A program made the position numbers and the translations under genes. A stretch of DNA of 48,262 nt from Marivita sp. (GTDB lineage Bacteria > Pseudomonadota > Alphaproteobacteria > Rhodobacterales > Rhodobacteraceae): assembly GCF_017643905.1 (NCBI RefSeq), contig NZ_JAEPMO010000010.1, positions 1 to 48,262 on the forward strand, in the 5' to 3' direction. Shown piece after piece: positions 8,404 to 17,088 of the stretch. The notes under the pieces were generated by a model. That model searched no databases. It was not told the DNA's origin and was given only the letters and a program-made list of their open reading frames with translations. The number at the start of each line of letters is the position of its first letter. The first letter of the stretch is position 1.

Positions 8404-9744
8404 ATGACACGCATCGCCTTTATCGGCGCAGGCTCGACCATCTTCACGAAGAACATCGTGGGCGACGTTCTTCACTTTCCAGCGCTGGAGGGGGCCACCT
8501 TTGCGCTGATGGACATCAACGAGCAGCGGCTGGAGGAATCCGCGCTGGTGGCGCGCAAGCTGATCGCCGCCTCGGGGCGGTCCGCGCAGGTCGAGACAAC
8601 GACAGATCAACGTCGGGCGCTGGCCGGGGCGGATTTCGTCGTGACCGCGTTTCAGATCGGCGGCTATGAGCCATCGACCGTGATCGATTTCGACATCCCC
8701 AAGCAATACGGTCTGCGTCAGACGATCGGCGATACATTGGGTGTCGGCGGCATCATGCGCGGGTTGCGCACCGTGCCGCATCTCTGGGGTGTTGCAGCGG
8801 ATACGGCAGAGCTGTGCCCGAACGCGACCCTGCTGCAATACGTCAACCCGATGGCGATCAACACATGGGCGCTGGCCGAACGCTATCCTCATGTCAAACA
8901 GGTGGGGCTGTGCCATTCCGTGCAGAACACGGTCGAAGAATTGGCGCATGATCTGGACCTGGCGAAAGACGAAATCCGTTATCGCGTGGCCGGCGTGAAC
9001 CATGTGGCGTTCTTTCTGGACCTGACGCACAAGGGCACATCGCTTTATCCTGCGTTGCGCGACGGTTATTGCAACGGCAGCCTGCCCAAACCGCCGCTGC
9101 TGATGTCGCGTTGCGCCAACAAGGTGCGCTACGAGGTGATGGAGCATCTTGGCTATTTCTGTACGGAAAGCTCGGAACATCTGGCCGAATATGTGCCTTG
9201 GTTCATAAAGTCGGGCCGGGAAGACCTGATCGACACGTTCAGCGTGCCGCTGGATGAATACCCCAAACGCTGCATCGAACAGATGGCCGATTGGGCGGAT
9301 CAGGCAAAGGCTTACCGTACGGCGGATCAGATCGACTTCAAGAAGAGCCATGAATTCGCGGCCGAGATCATGAACGCAATGGTCACCAACCAGCCCTACA
9401 CGATCTACGGCAACCTGCCGAACCGGGGTCAGGCGCCGCAACTGCCCAAGGGCGCGGCGGTCGAAGTGCCCTGCATGGTGGACGCAAACGGCATCCAGCC
9501 TTCGGTGGTCGATGATATCCCGCCGCAGCTTGTGGCGCTGATGCGCACGCAGATCAACGTGCAGGAACTTGTGGTCCGCGCGCTGGTGGACGAAGACATC
9601 GAACATGTCTACCACGCCGCCATGATGGATCCGCACACCGCCGCCGAATTGGATCTGCGCCAGATCCGCTACCTTGTGACCGATCTCTTGGCTGCACATG
9701 GCGACATGCTGCCCGAATTTGCCCGACTGAAGAAAGCCGCCTGA
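8404..9744 (+). CDS. Glycoside hydrolase family 4, probable alpha-galactosidase (MelA type)
   Basis: A 446-residue cytoplasmic GH4 enzyme. The N-terminal Rossmann motif IAFIGAGSTIF binds NAD+. The metal and catalytic motif is GLCHSVQ (Cys170-His171-Ser172), with GVNH (Asn199-His200), the NPM segment (148-150), and the QIGGYEPSTVIDFDIPKQYG region of the alpha-galactosidase/alpha-glucuronidase branch. GH4 enzymes use NAD+ and a divalent metal in an oxidation-elimination mechanism and cleave alpha-galactosides such as melibiose. Lying between galactoside transport genes and a galactose catabolic set, alpha-galactosidase is favoured over alpha-glucuronidase. It is immediately followed by the SDR gene (TGA then ATG). 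Confidence 0.88.
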   Translation: MTRIAFIGAGSTIFTKNIVGDVLHFPALEGATFALMDINEQRLEESALVARKLIAASGRSAQVETTTDQRRALAGADFVVTAFQIGGYEPSTVIDFDIPKQYGLRQTIGDTLGVGGIMRGLRTVPHLWGVAADTAELCPNATLLQYVNPMAINTWALAERYPHVKQVGLCHSVQNTVEELAHDLDLAKDEIRYRVAGVNHVAFFLDLTHKGTSLYPALRDGYCNGSLPKPPLLMSRCANKVRYEVMEHLGYFCTESSEHLAEYVPWFIKSGREDLIDTFSVPLDEYPKRCIEQMADWADQAKAYRTADQIDFKKSHEFAAEIMNAMVTNQPYTIYGNLPNRGQAPQLPKGAAVEVPCMVDANGIQPSVVDDIPPQLVALMRTQINVQELVVRALVDEDIEHVYHAAMMDPHTAAELDLRQIRYLVTDLLAAHGDMLPEFARLKKAA

Positions 9745-10518
9745 ATGACCACCTACGCGACATTCCACGACCTTAAGGACGCTTCGGTCTTCATCACCGG
9801 AGGCGGTTCCGGTATCGGCGCGGCGCTGACCGACGGGTTCCTCGGGCAGGGCTCGAATGTGGCCTTTGTCGGGCGTTCAGACGCGTCCGGTTTCGTGTCC
9901 GATATGCAGGCGAAGCACGGCACAGCGCCGCTCTTCATCCAGTGCGACATCACCGATACTGCGGCACTTCAGTCCTCGATCGCGCAGGCGGCAGAGGCGC
10001 ATGGTCCGATCACCGTGCTTGTTAACAACGCCGCAAATGACAAAAGGCATACCGCGCTCGACATAGATCAAGCGTTCTGGGACTGGTCCACTGCCGTCAA
10101 CCTTGACGCCTATTTCTTCGCCTGTCAGGCGGTGATCCCCGGTATGCAAGAGGCAGGGGGTGGCGCGATCGTGAATTTCAGCTCCATCAGCTACATGATG
10201 GGTAACGCAGGTTACGTGGCATATACCACGGCAAACTCAGGCATCACCGGCATGACCCGCAGCCTTGCGCGCGAATTCGGACCGGACAACATCCGCCTTA
10301 ATGCGCTTGCCCCCGGCTGGGTCCTGACGCCAAAGCAGAAAGAGCTTTGGGCAGATCCGGCGTCGCTCGCCGCCCATCTTGACAGGCAATGCCTTAAGGA
10401 GCATCTCGTGGAGCAGGACGTGGTGGATGCCACGCTGTTTCTGGCCTCAAAGACCAGCCGCATGATGACGGGGCAGACGCTGGCCGTGGATGGCGGTGTG
10501 GTCACGGTGGCGGCATGA
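9745..10518 (+). CDS. SDR family sugar dehydrogenase (probable D-galactose 1-dehydrogenase) with Asn for catalytic Lys
   Basis: A 257-residue short-chain dehydrogenase. The cofactor motif is TGGGSGIG (18-25), NNAA is at 94-97, the catalytic Ser lies in NFSSIS and the Tyr is Tyr160. The active-site YxxxK reads YTTAN, so Asn164 (AAC) replaces the lysine normally essential for proton relay. The rest of the protein is intact, with the C-terminal GQTLAVDGG motif. In context it would oxidise galactose to galactonolactone, the first step of the De Ley-Doudoroff route, feeding the lactonase and kinase genes downstream. Either activity is reduced or another residue substitutes. It overlaps the kinase gene by four bases (ATGA). 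Confidence 0.82.
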   Translation: MTTYATFHDLKDASVFITGGGSGIGAALTDGFLGQGSNVAFVGRSDASGFVSDMQAKHGTAPLFIQCDITDTAALQSSIAQAAEAHGPITVLVNNAANDKRHTALDIDQAFWDWSTAVNLDAYFFACQAVIPGMQEAGGGAIVNFSSISYMMGNAGYVAYTTANSGITGMTRSLAREFGPDNIRLNALAPGWVLTPKQKELWADPASLAAHLDRQCLKEHLVEQDVVDATLFLASKTSRMMTGQTLAVDGGVVTVAA

Positions 10519-11417
10519 CGGACTGGCTTGCCGTTGATTGGGGCACCTCCCACCTGCGGGTCTGGGCGATGACGCAGGGCGGCACGCTGCAGACCCGGCG
10601 CAGCAATGATGCCGGCATGGGGACGCTCTCGCGCGATGGGTTTGAGCCTGCGCTGCTCGATCTGGCCGGAGACCTGCTCGGTGCCGGCAAAACGCCTGTG
10701 ATCGTCTGCGGCATGGCCGGATCGCGCCAAGGCTGGGCCGAGGCGAAATACGTGCCCACGCCCTGCACTCCGCCGGGGATCGACCGGGCGACCTATGTGC
10801 CGACCAGCGACCCGCGCCTCTCGGTCCACATCCTGCCCGGAGTCAAACAGACCAACCCGGCGGATGTGATGCGCGGTGAGGAAACGCAGATCGCAGGGTT
10901 TCTTGCGCTCAATCCGAAATTTGACGGCGTGATCTGCCTGCCGGGCACCCACACCAAATGGGTGCATATCAGCGCGGGTGAGATCGTCAGCTTCCGCACC
11001 TACATGACCGGAGAGATGTTCGCGCTCCTGTCGCAGCAGTCCGTCTTGCGCCACACGGTGACGGGGGACGGCTGGGATGTAAGCACATTTGCTGATGCAG
11101 TGTCGAACGGAATGTCCAACCCGGCAGAACTTGCAGCGCGGCTTTTTTCTATACGCGCCGAAGGCTTGCTAAACGATCTTCACGCAGATCAGGCCCGCGC
11201 GCGCCTGTCCGGTCTGCTGATCGGTGCCGAACTTGCCGCCGCCAGACCCTATTGGCTGGGCCAGCATGTGGCGCTGATTGGCGATGACAAACTGTGCAAG
11301 GCTTATGCCGATGCTCTCGGGGCCCAAGGCCTGCCCGTTGAACGCACAGACGCGGAACGCATGACGCTGGAAGGGTTGAAAGCCGCCTATGCGGCCCTCA
11401 AGGAGACCACGCAATGA
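10515..11417 (+). CDS. dgoK: 2-keto-3-deoxygalactonokinase
   Basis: A 300-residue sugar-acid kinase of the DgoK family. The N-terminus LAVDWGTSHLRVW is the phosphate-binding loop of the actin-like fold, and GVICLPGTHTKWVHI and MTGEMFALLSQQSVL are typical DgoK segments. It phosphorylates 2-keto-3-deoxygalactonate at C6. It overlaps its neighbours on both sides by ATGA, between the sugar dehydrogenase and the aldolase, so it is translated as part of the same operon. Confidence 0.93.
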   Translation: MTDWLAVDWGTSHLRVWAMTQGGTLQTRRSNDAGMGTLSRDGFEPALLDLAGDLLGAGKTPVIVCGMAGSRQGWAEAKYVPTPCTPPGIDRATYVPTSDPRLSVHILPGVKQTNPADVMRGEETQIAGFLALNPKFDGVICLPGTHTKWVHISAGEIVSFRTYMTGEMFALLSQQSVLRHTVTGDGWDVSTFADAVSNGMSNPAELAARLFSIRAEGLLNDLHADQARARLSGLLIGAELAAARPYWLGQHVALIGDDKLCKAYADALGAQGLPVERTDAERMTLEGLKAAYAALKETTQ

Positions 11418-12019
11418 CCCGCAAGATCATCGCCATCCTGCGCGGGATCACCCCAGCTGAGGCCGTGCCGATCACCGAAGCGTTGATCGAGGCAGGGATC
11501 ACCTCCATCGAAGTGCCGCTCAATTCGCCCGATCCGTTCACGTCGATCAAGCAGATGGTGGACGCCTTCGGGCAAACTGCTCTGATCGGTGCAGGCACGG
11601 TGCTGAACCCCGACGACGTGCAGCGTCTGCACCAGATCGGCGCGGGCATGGTCGTGTCGCCCGATTGCAACCCGCGTGTGATCGTCGCGACGAAACAGGC
11701 GGGCATGAAAAGCTATCCCGGCGTGATGACGCCGACTGAATGCTTCACCGCACTGCGCAATGGGGCGGATGGGTTGAAGCTCTTTCCCGGTTCCCTGATC
11801 GGGCCGCAGGGGTTGAAGGCGATCAAGGCTGTCCTGCCGCCAGGCACCGAAACCTACGCCGTGGGCGGTGCTGGCCCGTCGAACTTTGCCGACTGGCGTG
11901 CGGCGGGTGTGGACGGGTTCGGCATCGGCTCGGCACTCTACAAACCCGGCACATCGGTTGCCGAGATTGAAACCCGCGCGGCAGAGATTGTCGCGGCCTA
12001 TGACGCGGTGATGTCCTGA
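11414..12019 (+). CDS. dgoA: 2-dehydro-3-deoxy-6-phosphogalactonate aldolase
   Basis: A 201-residue class I aldolase of the KDPG/KDPGal family. Glu33 (TSIEVPLNSP) and the Schiff-base Lys122 (DGLKLFPGS) are visible. The LNSP sequence after the Glu and FPGSLIGPQG after the Lys are typical of the galactonate type. It splits KDPGal into pyruvate and glyceraldehyde 3-phosphate, completing the De Ley-Doudoroff pathway. It overlaps the kinase stop by four bases and the lactonase start by one. Confidence 0.93.
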   Translation: MTRKIIAILRGITPAEAVPITEALIEAGITSIEVPLNSPDPFTSIKQMVDAFGQTALIGAGTVLNPDDVQRLHQIGAGMVVSPDCNPRVIVATKQAGMKSYPGVMTPTECFTALRNGADGLKLFPGSLIGPQGLKAIKAVLPPGTETYAVGGAGPSNFADWRAAGVDGFGIGSALYKPGTSVAEIETRAAEIVAAYDAVMS

Positions 12020-12864
12020 TGGCCTCCATCTTCAGCAACACGGTCTGCACCCTTGGTGAAGGCCCGCTCTGGCATCCGCAGGAACAGGTTCTCTACTGGT
12101 TCGACATCATCGGCAAACGGCTCTACCGCAGCGACGGGACCGATGAACAAAGCTGGGATTTCGACGAACATGTCTCTGCCGCCGGTTGGGTCGACACCGG
12201 CTTTCTGCTGATCGCCAGTGAAACGTCACTTTCCGTATTCGACACCGAGACCGGCGAAAGCACCTTCCTGCATCCGCTGGAGGCCGACAATCCGATCACC
12301 CGGTCCAACGATGGCCGCGCCGACCCGTGGGGCGGGTTCTGGATCGGGACGATGGGCAAGAACGCCGAACCGGGGGCAGGGGCGATCTACCGCTACTATG
12401 ACGGCACGCTGACCAAGCTGTTCGACAGGATCACCATCTCCAACGCGATCTGTTTCGCACCGGATCGCAGCCATGCCTTTTACACAGACACGCGCAAGCG
12501 CAAGATCCTGAAGGTGGCGCTGGACGACGACGGCTACCCGGATGGCAAACCGACGCTGTTCACCGATCTGACCGCGGCCGAGCTGAACCCCGATGGTGCG
12601 GTTGTCGATGCCGAGGGCAACCTCTGGGTCGCGCAATGGGGGGCGGCGCGGGTGGCCTGCTACGGACCCGATGGCGCGTTGATCCGTGCCATTGCCGTGC
12701 CCGGCGTGCAGGCCAGTTGCCCGGCCTTTGGCGGTCCGGATCTGAGCACGCTCTACGTCACGACCGCCGCAGAAGGGCTTGATCCTGCGGGCGAAAATGA
12801 TGGCAAAACCTTCGCCATCCCATCAGGCACCAGAGGCCAGAAAGAACACCAAGTCATCCTATGA
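12019..12864 (+). CDS. SMP-30/gluconolactonase family sugar lactonase
   Basis: A 281-residue six-bladed beta-propeller lactonase. Metal ligands expected for the family are present: Glu14 (LGEGPLWHP), Asn142 (TISNAICFAPD) and Asp192 (NPDGAVVDAEG), with Asn97 in RSNDGR. In this operon it would open galactono-lactone made by the SDR dehydrogenase to galactonate. The start ATG overlaps the aldolase stop (TGATG), and the end overlaps the beta-galactosidase start (ATGA). Confidence 0.88.
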   Translation: MASIFSNTVCTLGEGPLWHPQEQVLYWFDIIGKRLYRSDGTDEQSWDFDEHVSAAGWVDTGFLLIASETSLSVFDTETGESTFLHPLEADNPITRSNDGRADPWGGFWIGTMGKNAEPGAGAIYRYYDGTLTKLFDRITISNAICFAPDRSHAFYTDTRKRKILKVALDDDGYPDGKPTLFTDLTAAELNPDGAVVDAEGNLWVAQWGAARVACYGPDGALIRAIAVPGVQASCPAFGGPDLSTLYVTTAAEGLDPAGENDGKTFAIPSGTRGQKEHQVIL

Positions 12865-14783
12865 AACGCACGCTTGGCACCTGCTACTATCCCGAACATT
12901 GGCCTCGCGCGATCTGGGAGGAAGACGCCGCCCGCATGGCAGCCCTTGGACTCACCTGGGTGCGCATCGGCGAATTCGCATGGTCCCGGATCGAACCCGC
13001 ACCGGGCGATTTCCGGTGGGAGTGGCTGGACGAGGCGATCGACGTCTTGGGCGCTGCGGGCCTCAAGGTCGTGCTGGGCACGCCAACGGCTACACCGCCG
13101 CGCTGGGTCTGTGACAAACATCCCGACATGTTCGCCGTCGATGCGCAGGGTCGCCCGCGCGGGTTCGGCTCGCGCCGCCATTACTGCTTCAGCCATGAAG
13201 GCTACCTTGACGAATGCCGCCGCATCGTCACCGAGGTCGCCAAGCGCTATGGCCGGAACCCGCATGTCGCGGCGTGGCAGACTGACAACGAATACGGCTG
13301 TCACGACACGATCCTGTCCTATTCCAACGCCGCGCGTCAGGCGTTCCGGGGCTGGCTGCGCGCACGCTATCCGGGGCAGGGCAATGATGGCGACATTGAC
13401 GCCCTGAACGCCGCGTGGGGCAATGTGTTCTGGTCGATGGAGTATGACGATTTCGATCAGATCGACCTGCCGAACCTGACCGTGACCGAACCCAACCCGG
13501 CCCATGTGCAGGCGTTCCGGCGGTTTTCCTCCGATCAGGTGGTGCGCTTCAATCGCATTCAGGTCGAGATCATCCGCAAATACTCCGAAGCGCCGATTTC
13601 GCACAATTACATGGGGCGGATCACCGATTTCGACCATTTCGCGGTGGGCGAGGACCTCGAAATCGCCACATGGGACAGCTATCCGCTGGGCTTCCTTGAA
13701 GACCGCGTCGGCGCGTCGCCAGAGAACCAGCGCCATTACGCGCGCCAAGGAGACCCGGACTTTCAGGCGTTTCACCACGATCTCTACCGCGCAGTCGGTA
13801 AGGGGCGCTGGTGGGTGATGGAGCAGCAACCCGGCCCGGTGAACTGGGCACCCTACAACCCGGCACCATTGCCCGGCATGGTCTGCCTCTGGACGTGGGA
13901 GGCCTTTGCCCACGGGGCCGAGGCGGTCTGCTATTTCCGCTGGCGTCAGGCGCCTTTTGCGCAGGAACAGTTGCACGCGGGCCTCTTGCGCCCCGACAGC
14001 GTGATCGCGCCGGGCTATGTCGAGGCCGAGCAGGTGGCGCAGGAACTGGCCGACGCGCCGGATGTGTCGATCACCCAGGCCCCCGTCGCGCTGATCTTAG
14101 ACTATGACGCAGCCTGGGCGTGGCAGGTGCAGCCGCAGGGGCAGGGCATGGACTATTTCGGTCTGGTCTTTGACCTCTACCGTGCGTTCCGGCGGGCAGG
14201 AGTGACCGTCGACATCCTTCCGCCAACCCAGCGCGACTTCACAGGGTATCGCGTGGTCGCAGCGCCCGGAATGATGACCATGCCGGATGACCTGAAGACC
14301 GCACTTTCGGAAAGCGATGCCGAGGTATTGATCGGTCCGCGCTCCGCCGCCCGGGATGGTGACTTTACTATCCCCGTACCGCTGCCGCCCGCATGGCCGG
14401 GGCTGGACGTGACCGTGACACGGCTTGAGACGATCCGTCCGGACATGCCGATCCCCGTTGATGGCGGAGGACACATCAAGAGCTGGTTTGAACATCTTGA
14501 AGGGCAATCAGAAATTGCCTTCACGACCGACAGCGGTATGCCAGTCACCATGCGCTCCGGCACCACCACCTATTGCGGTGGCAGGGGGGATGATGCGTTT
14601 TTTGACCGTTTGGTGAAAGACCTCTGCGACCGGGCCAAGGTGGATACCATCGCCCTTCCCATGGGCGTGCGTCTGCGCGATACTGGCGCTGAGCGGTTCT
14701 GGTTCAACCACAACCCACACGATGTTGAGATCGCGGGGAAAATCCTTGGTCCGGCCGGTCTGATCCGGGAGCCGGTGGCTTAA
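12861..14783 (+). CDS. Glycoside hydrolase family 42 beta-galactosidase
   Basis: A 640-residue GH42 enzyme without a signal peptide, so probably cytoplasmic. It opens with LGTCYYPEHWPRAIWEEDAA. The acid/base Glu144 is in WQTDNEYGCHDT and the nucleophile Glu321 in WWVMEQQPGPVNW. The trimerisation/glutaminase-like domain (about 400-580) and a small C-terminal beta domain follow. It hydrolyses imported beta-galactosides to galactose for the upstream pathway genes. It is the last gene of the operon, and its 3' end overlaps the convergent glucokinase gene by four bases. Confidence 0.93.
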   Translation: MKRTLGTCYYPEHWPRAIWEEDAARMAALGLTWVRIGEFAWSRIEPAPGDFRWEWLDEAIDVLGAAGLKVVLGTPTATPPRWVCDKHPDMFAVDAQGRPRGFGSRRHYCFSHEGYLDECRRIVTEVAKRYGRNPHVAAWQTDNEYGCHDTILSYSNAARQAFRGWLRARYPGQGNDGDIDALNAAWGNVFWSMEYDDFDQIDLPNLTVTEPNPAHVQAFRRFSSDQVVRFNRIQVEIIRKYSEAPISHNYMGRITDFDHFAVGEDLEIATWDSYPLGFLEDRVGASPENQRHYARQGDPDFQAFHHDLYRAVGKGRWWVMEQQPGPVNWAPYNPAPLPGMVCLWTWEAFAHGAEAVCYFRWRQAPFAQEQLHAGLLRPDSVIAPGYVEAEQVAQELADAPDVSITQAPVALILDYDAAWAWQVQPQGQGMDYFGLVFDLYRAFRRAGVTVDILPPTQRDFTGYRVVAAPGMMTMPDDLKTALSESDAEVLIGPRSAARDGDFTIPVPLPPAWPGLDVTVTRLETIRPDMPIPVDGGGHIKSWFEHLEGQSEIAFTTDSGMPVTMRSGTTTYCGGRGDDAFFDRLVKDLCDRAKVDTIALPMGVRLRDTGAERFWFNHNPHDVEIAGKILGPAGLIREPVA

Positions 14784-15748
14784 CCCATCAGCTCCATCAG
14801 ATGCGCCGCCGATCCGGTCAGGGCCGCGTAATCGTCATCGACCAGATGCACCGGGAACTGTTCCATGAACTCCGAGAACCGTCCCTTGTCGTAGAACGCC
14901 TCGCGGAAGCCCAACCGTTCGAGATGCGGAGCAAAATGGCGGGCCACGCCACCGATCAGGTAGATGCCGCCAAAGGGCAGATGCACCAGCGCCAGATTGC
15001 CCGCAGCACGTCCCATCATGCGGATGAACATGCGTGCCGCGTCTTCCGCGATCTGGCTGGAGCCATCGTTCACTGCCTGCATGATCCCGCCCGCATCCAG
15101 CGGCGCATCCACGCCAGCTTCATCGCAGAGCCATTCGTACACCCGCTCGAACCCGCGCCCCGACAGCACATCCTCGAACCCCGGCGTGCCATGTTTCTTT
15201 GCGATCCAGTCGAGCAGCCGCAACTCGTCGCTGTTCTGCGCGGGTAGGGAGACGTGACCGGCCTCCGAAGGCGGCACCAGAGTGCGTTCGTCCAGACGAT
15301 ACACCGCTGCCGCGTTCATCCCCGTTCCGACACCGATCACCAGCCGTGCGGCGTGATCCCCGGCTTTCTGCCCCGGCAGGATGGTCTGCAACACATCGGG
15401 CTTCAGATGGTCCAACGCGTGCCCTTGCGCTTGAAGGTCGTTCAGGACCGCGACAGTCTTGGCTCCCGTCGCCTCGGCCACCGACGCACGGTCGACGGTC
15501 CAGCTGAGGTTCGTCAACTCGCCCACGCCATCTCGCACCGGACCGGCCATCGCGACGCAAGCCGCATCCGGCACCACCGTCTGATCCGCCATGTAGGCCC
15601 GCAGAACCGCAAGCAGATCAGGATGTTCGGCGTTGCGAAAGCGCTTGATGGTCTCGGTCCGCACGATGCCGCCATCCGTCAGCGCGACACGGGTATTCGT
15701 GCCGCCCAGATCGGCGACCAATGCGGTCAAGGTCGTGGTCTTGGTCAT
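14780..15748 (-). CDS. glk: Glucokinase
   Basis: A 322-residue ATP-dependent glucokinase of the proteobacterial Glk type. It has the phosphate-1 motif LVADLGGTNTRVAL and a later GVGTGMNAAAVYRL; the substrate loop is seen in AMAGPVRDG. It phosphorylates the glucose released by the beta-glucosidase and alpha-glucosidase of this locus. It is the third gene of the minus-strand operon aglR - GH1 - glk, one base downstream of the GH1 gene. Its end overlaps the convergent GH42 gene, leaving no room for a terminator. Confidence 0.93.
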   Translation of the reverse strand: MTKTTTLTALVADLGGTNTRVALTDGGIVRTETIKRFRNAEHPDLLAVLRAYMADQTVVPDAACVAMAGPVRDGVGELTNLSWTVDRASVAEATGAKTVAVLNDLQAQGHALDHLKPDVLQTILPGQKAGDHAARLVIGVGTGMNAAAVYRLDERTLVPPSEAGHVSLPAQNSDELRLLDWIAKKHGTPGFEDVLSGRGFERVYEWLCDEAGVDAPLDAGGIMQAVNDGSSQIAEDAARMFIRMMGRAAGNLALVHLPFGGIYLIGGVARHFAPHLERLGFREAFYDKGRFSEFMEQFPVHLVDDDYAALTGSAAHLMELMG

Positions 15749-15749
15749 G

Positions 15750-17078
15750 TCAGATCCCGGTCAACGCGGATTTGAGCGCGTGATAGGAGGATTTGGGCGT
15801 GCGGTCCAGTGTGTCGAAATCCACATGCACCAGACCAAAGCGTTTCTCATAGCCCAGCGACCATTCGTAATTGTCCATCAGCGACCAGATGAAATAGCCC
15901 TTTACCGGAGCCCCTTCCGCCATCGCGCGTTGAACGGCGGCGACATGTTGATTGAGATAGTCGATGCGGTGCGGGTCATCGACCACACCGTTTTCGATCA
16001 CGTCCGGTGCCGCCATGCCGTTTTCCGTCACATAAAGCGGCAAATCCCCGGTGTACTCGCGCGCGGTGCGGGTGAGGAAGTTGTACAGTCCCTCGGGATA
16101 AATCTCCCACTCCATGAAGGTCTTGGGCAGCGGGCCTTCGACCTCGTGATGACTGGGCCACGGGCCATCGTTCGGCGCGATGATCTTGCGGGTGTAGTAG
16201 TTGATGCCGCACCAGTCGAGCGGGGCTTGGATGATGCCGAAATCATCCTGACAGCCCTTGGGCATATGCGGCTCCAGCCCCTCCATCACGTTCTCAGGAT
16301 ACTGGCCTTTGAACACACCCGACATGAAGAAGTGGTTGTAATAGCCGTCATAGAGCGCTGCTGTTTTCTGCGCAGCTTCGCTGTCATCGACAGGTGTGGC
16401 CCATTCCATGTTGAACACTCCGCCAAGGTTGCTGATGCCCAAGCCGCGCATCGCTTGTATCGCGGTGCCATGCGCCTTGAGAACATGGTGCATCGCATGG
16501 GCCGTCGCGCGGATGTCGCGCAGGCCGGGGGCGTGATGGCCAAGGAAATGCGAAAGCCAGCCAACGCACCAAGGCTCGTTGATCGGCGCGACCGAGAACA
16601 TGCGGTCGCCGATCCGGCCCATGATGACCTCGGCGAAATCGCCGAACCACTTGGGCAGGTCCGGGTTGCGCCAGCCGCCCAGATCGGCCAGCGCCACGGG
16701 CAGTTCCCAGTGGTAGAGCGTGGCGCAGGGTTTCAGACCGCGTTCGAGCATCGCGTCGGTCAGACGGTCGTAGAAATCCAGACCTTCGGGATTGGGCGCA
16801 CCGCGCCCGTCCGGCATCACCCGCGCCCAGCTCGTGGAAAAACGGTAGGCATCGAGGCCAGCCGCTTGGACCAGATCGAGATCCGCTTCGTACCGGTGGT
16901 AGTGATCGCAGGCCCGATCGCCGTTTTCCGCGCGCACCACGTTGCCGGGGGTGGCCGCGAAGGTGTCCCAATGGGTTTTTCCCGCCCCGCCAAAGGCATG
17001 ACCTTCGATCTGGTAGCTGGAGGTGGCGGTGCCAAACAGGAAATCGTCAGGGAAATCCTGCCGTGTGAAGTTCAGCAT
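15750..17078 (-). CDS. Glycoside hydrolase family 1 beta-glucosidase
   Basis: A 442-residue GH1 enzyme, the usual length. The N-terminal signature FLFGTATSSYQIEG is present. Acid/base Glu168 is in PINEPW and nucleophile Glu352 in LYVTENG, with a C-terminal YFIWSLMDNYEW segment. There is no signal peptide, so it acts in the cytoplasm on imported beta-glucosides, releasing glucose for glk. Ten bases separate it from the end of aglR upstream. Confidence 0.94.
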   Translation of the reverse strand: MLNFTRQDFPDDFLFGTATSSYQIEGHAFGGAGKTHWDTFAATPGNVVRAENGDRACDHYHRYEADLDLVQAAGLDAYRFSTSWARVMPDGRGAPNPEGLDFYDRLTDAMLERGLKPCATLYHWELPVALADLGGWRNPDLPKWFGDFAEVIMGRIGDRMFSVAPINEPWCVGWLSHFLGHHAPGLRDIRATAHAMHHVLKAHGTAIQAMRGLGISNLGGVFNMEWATPVDDSEAAQKTAALYDGYYNHFFMSGVFKGQYPENVMEGLEPHMPKGCQDDFGIIQAPLDWCGINYYTRKIIAPNDGPWPSHHEVEGPLPKTFMEWEIYPEGLYNFLTRTAREYTGDLPLYVTENGMAAPDVIENGVVDDPHRIDYLNQHVAAVQRAMAEGAPVKGYFIWSLMDNYEWSLGYEKRFGLVHVDFDTLDRTPKSSYHALKSALTGI

Positions 17079-17088
17079 GGGGTGTCCT

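Noticed and set aside
7780-9768. 662-codon open frame opposite the permease and GH4 genes
   Set aside because: It spans parts of two real genes on the other strand and has unnatural composition rich in His, Gln and Arg.
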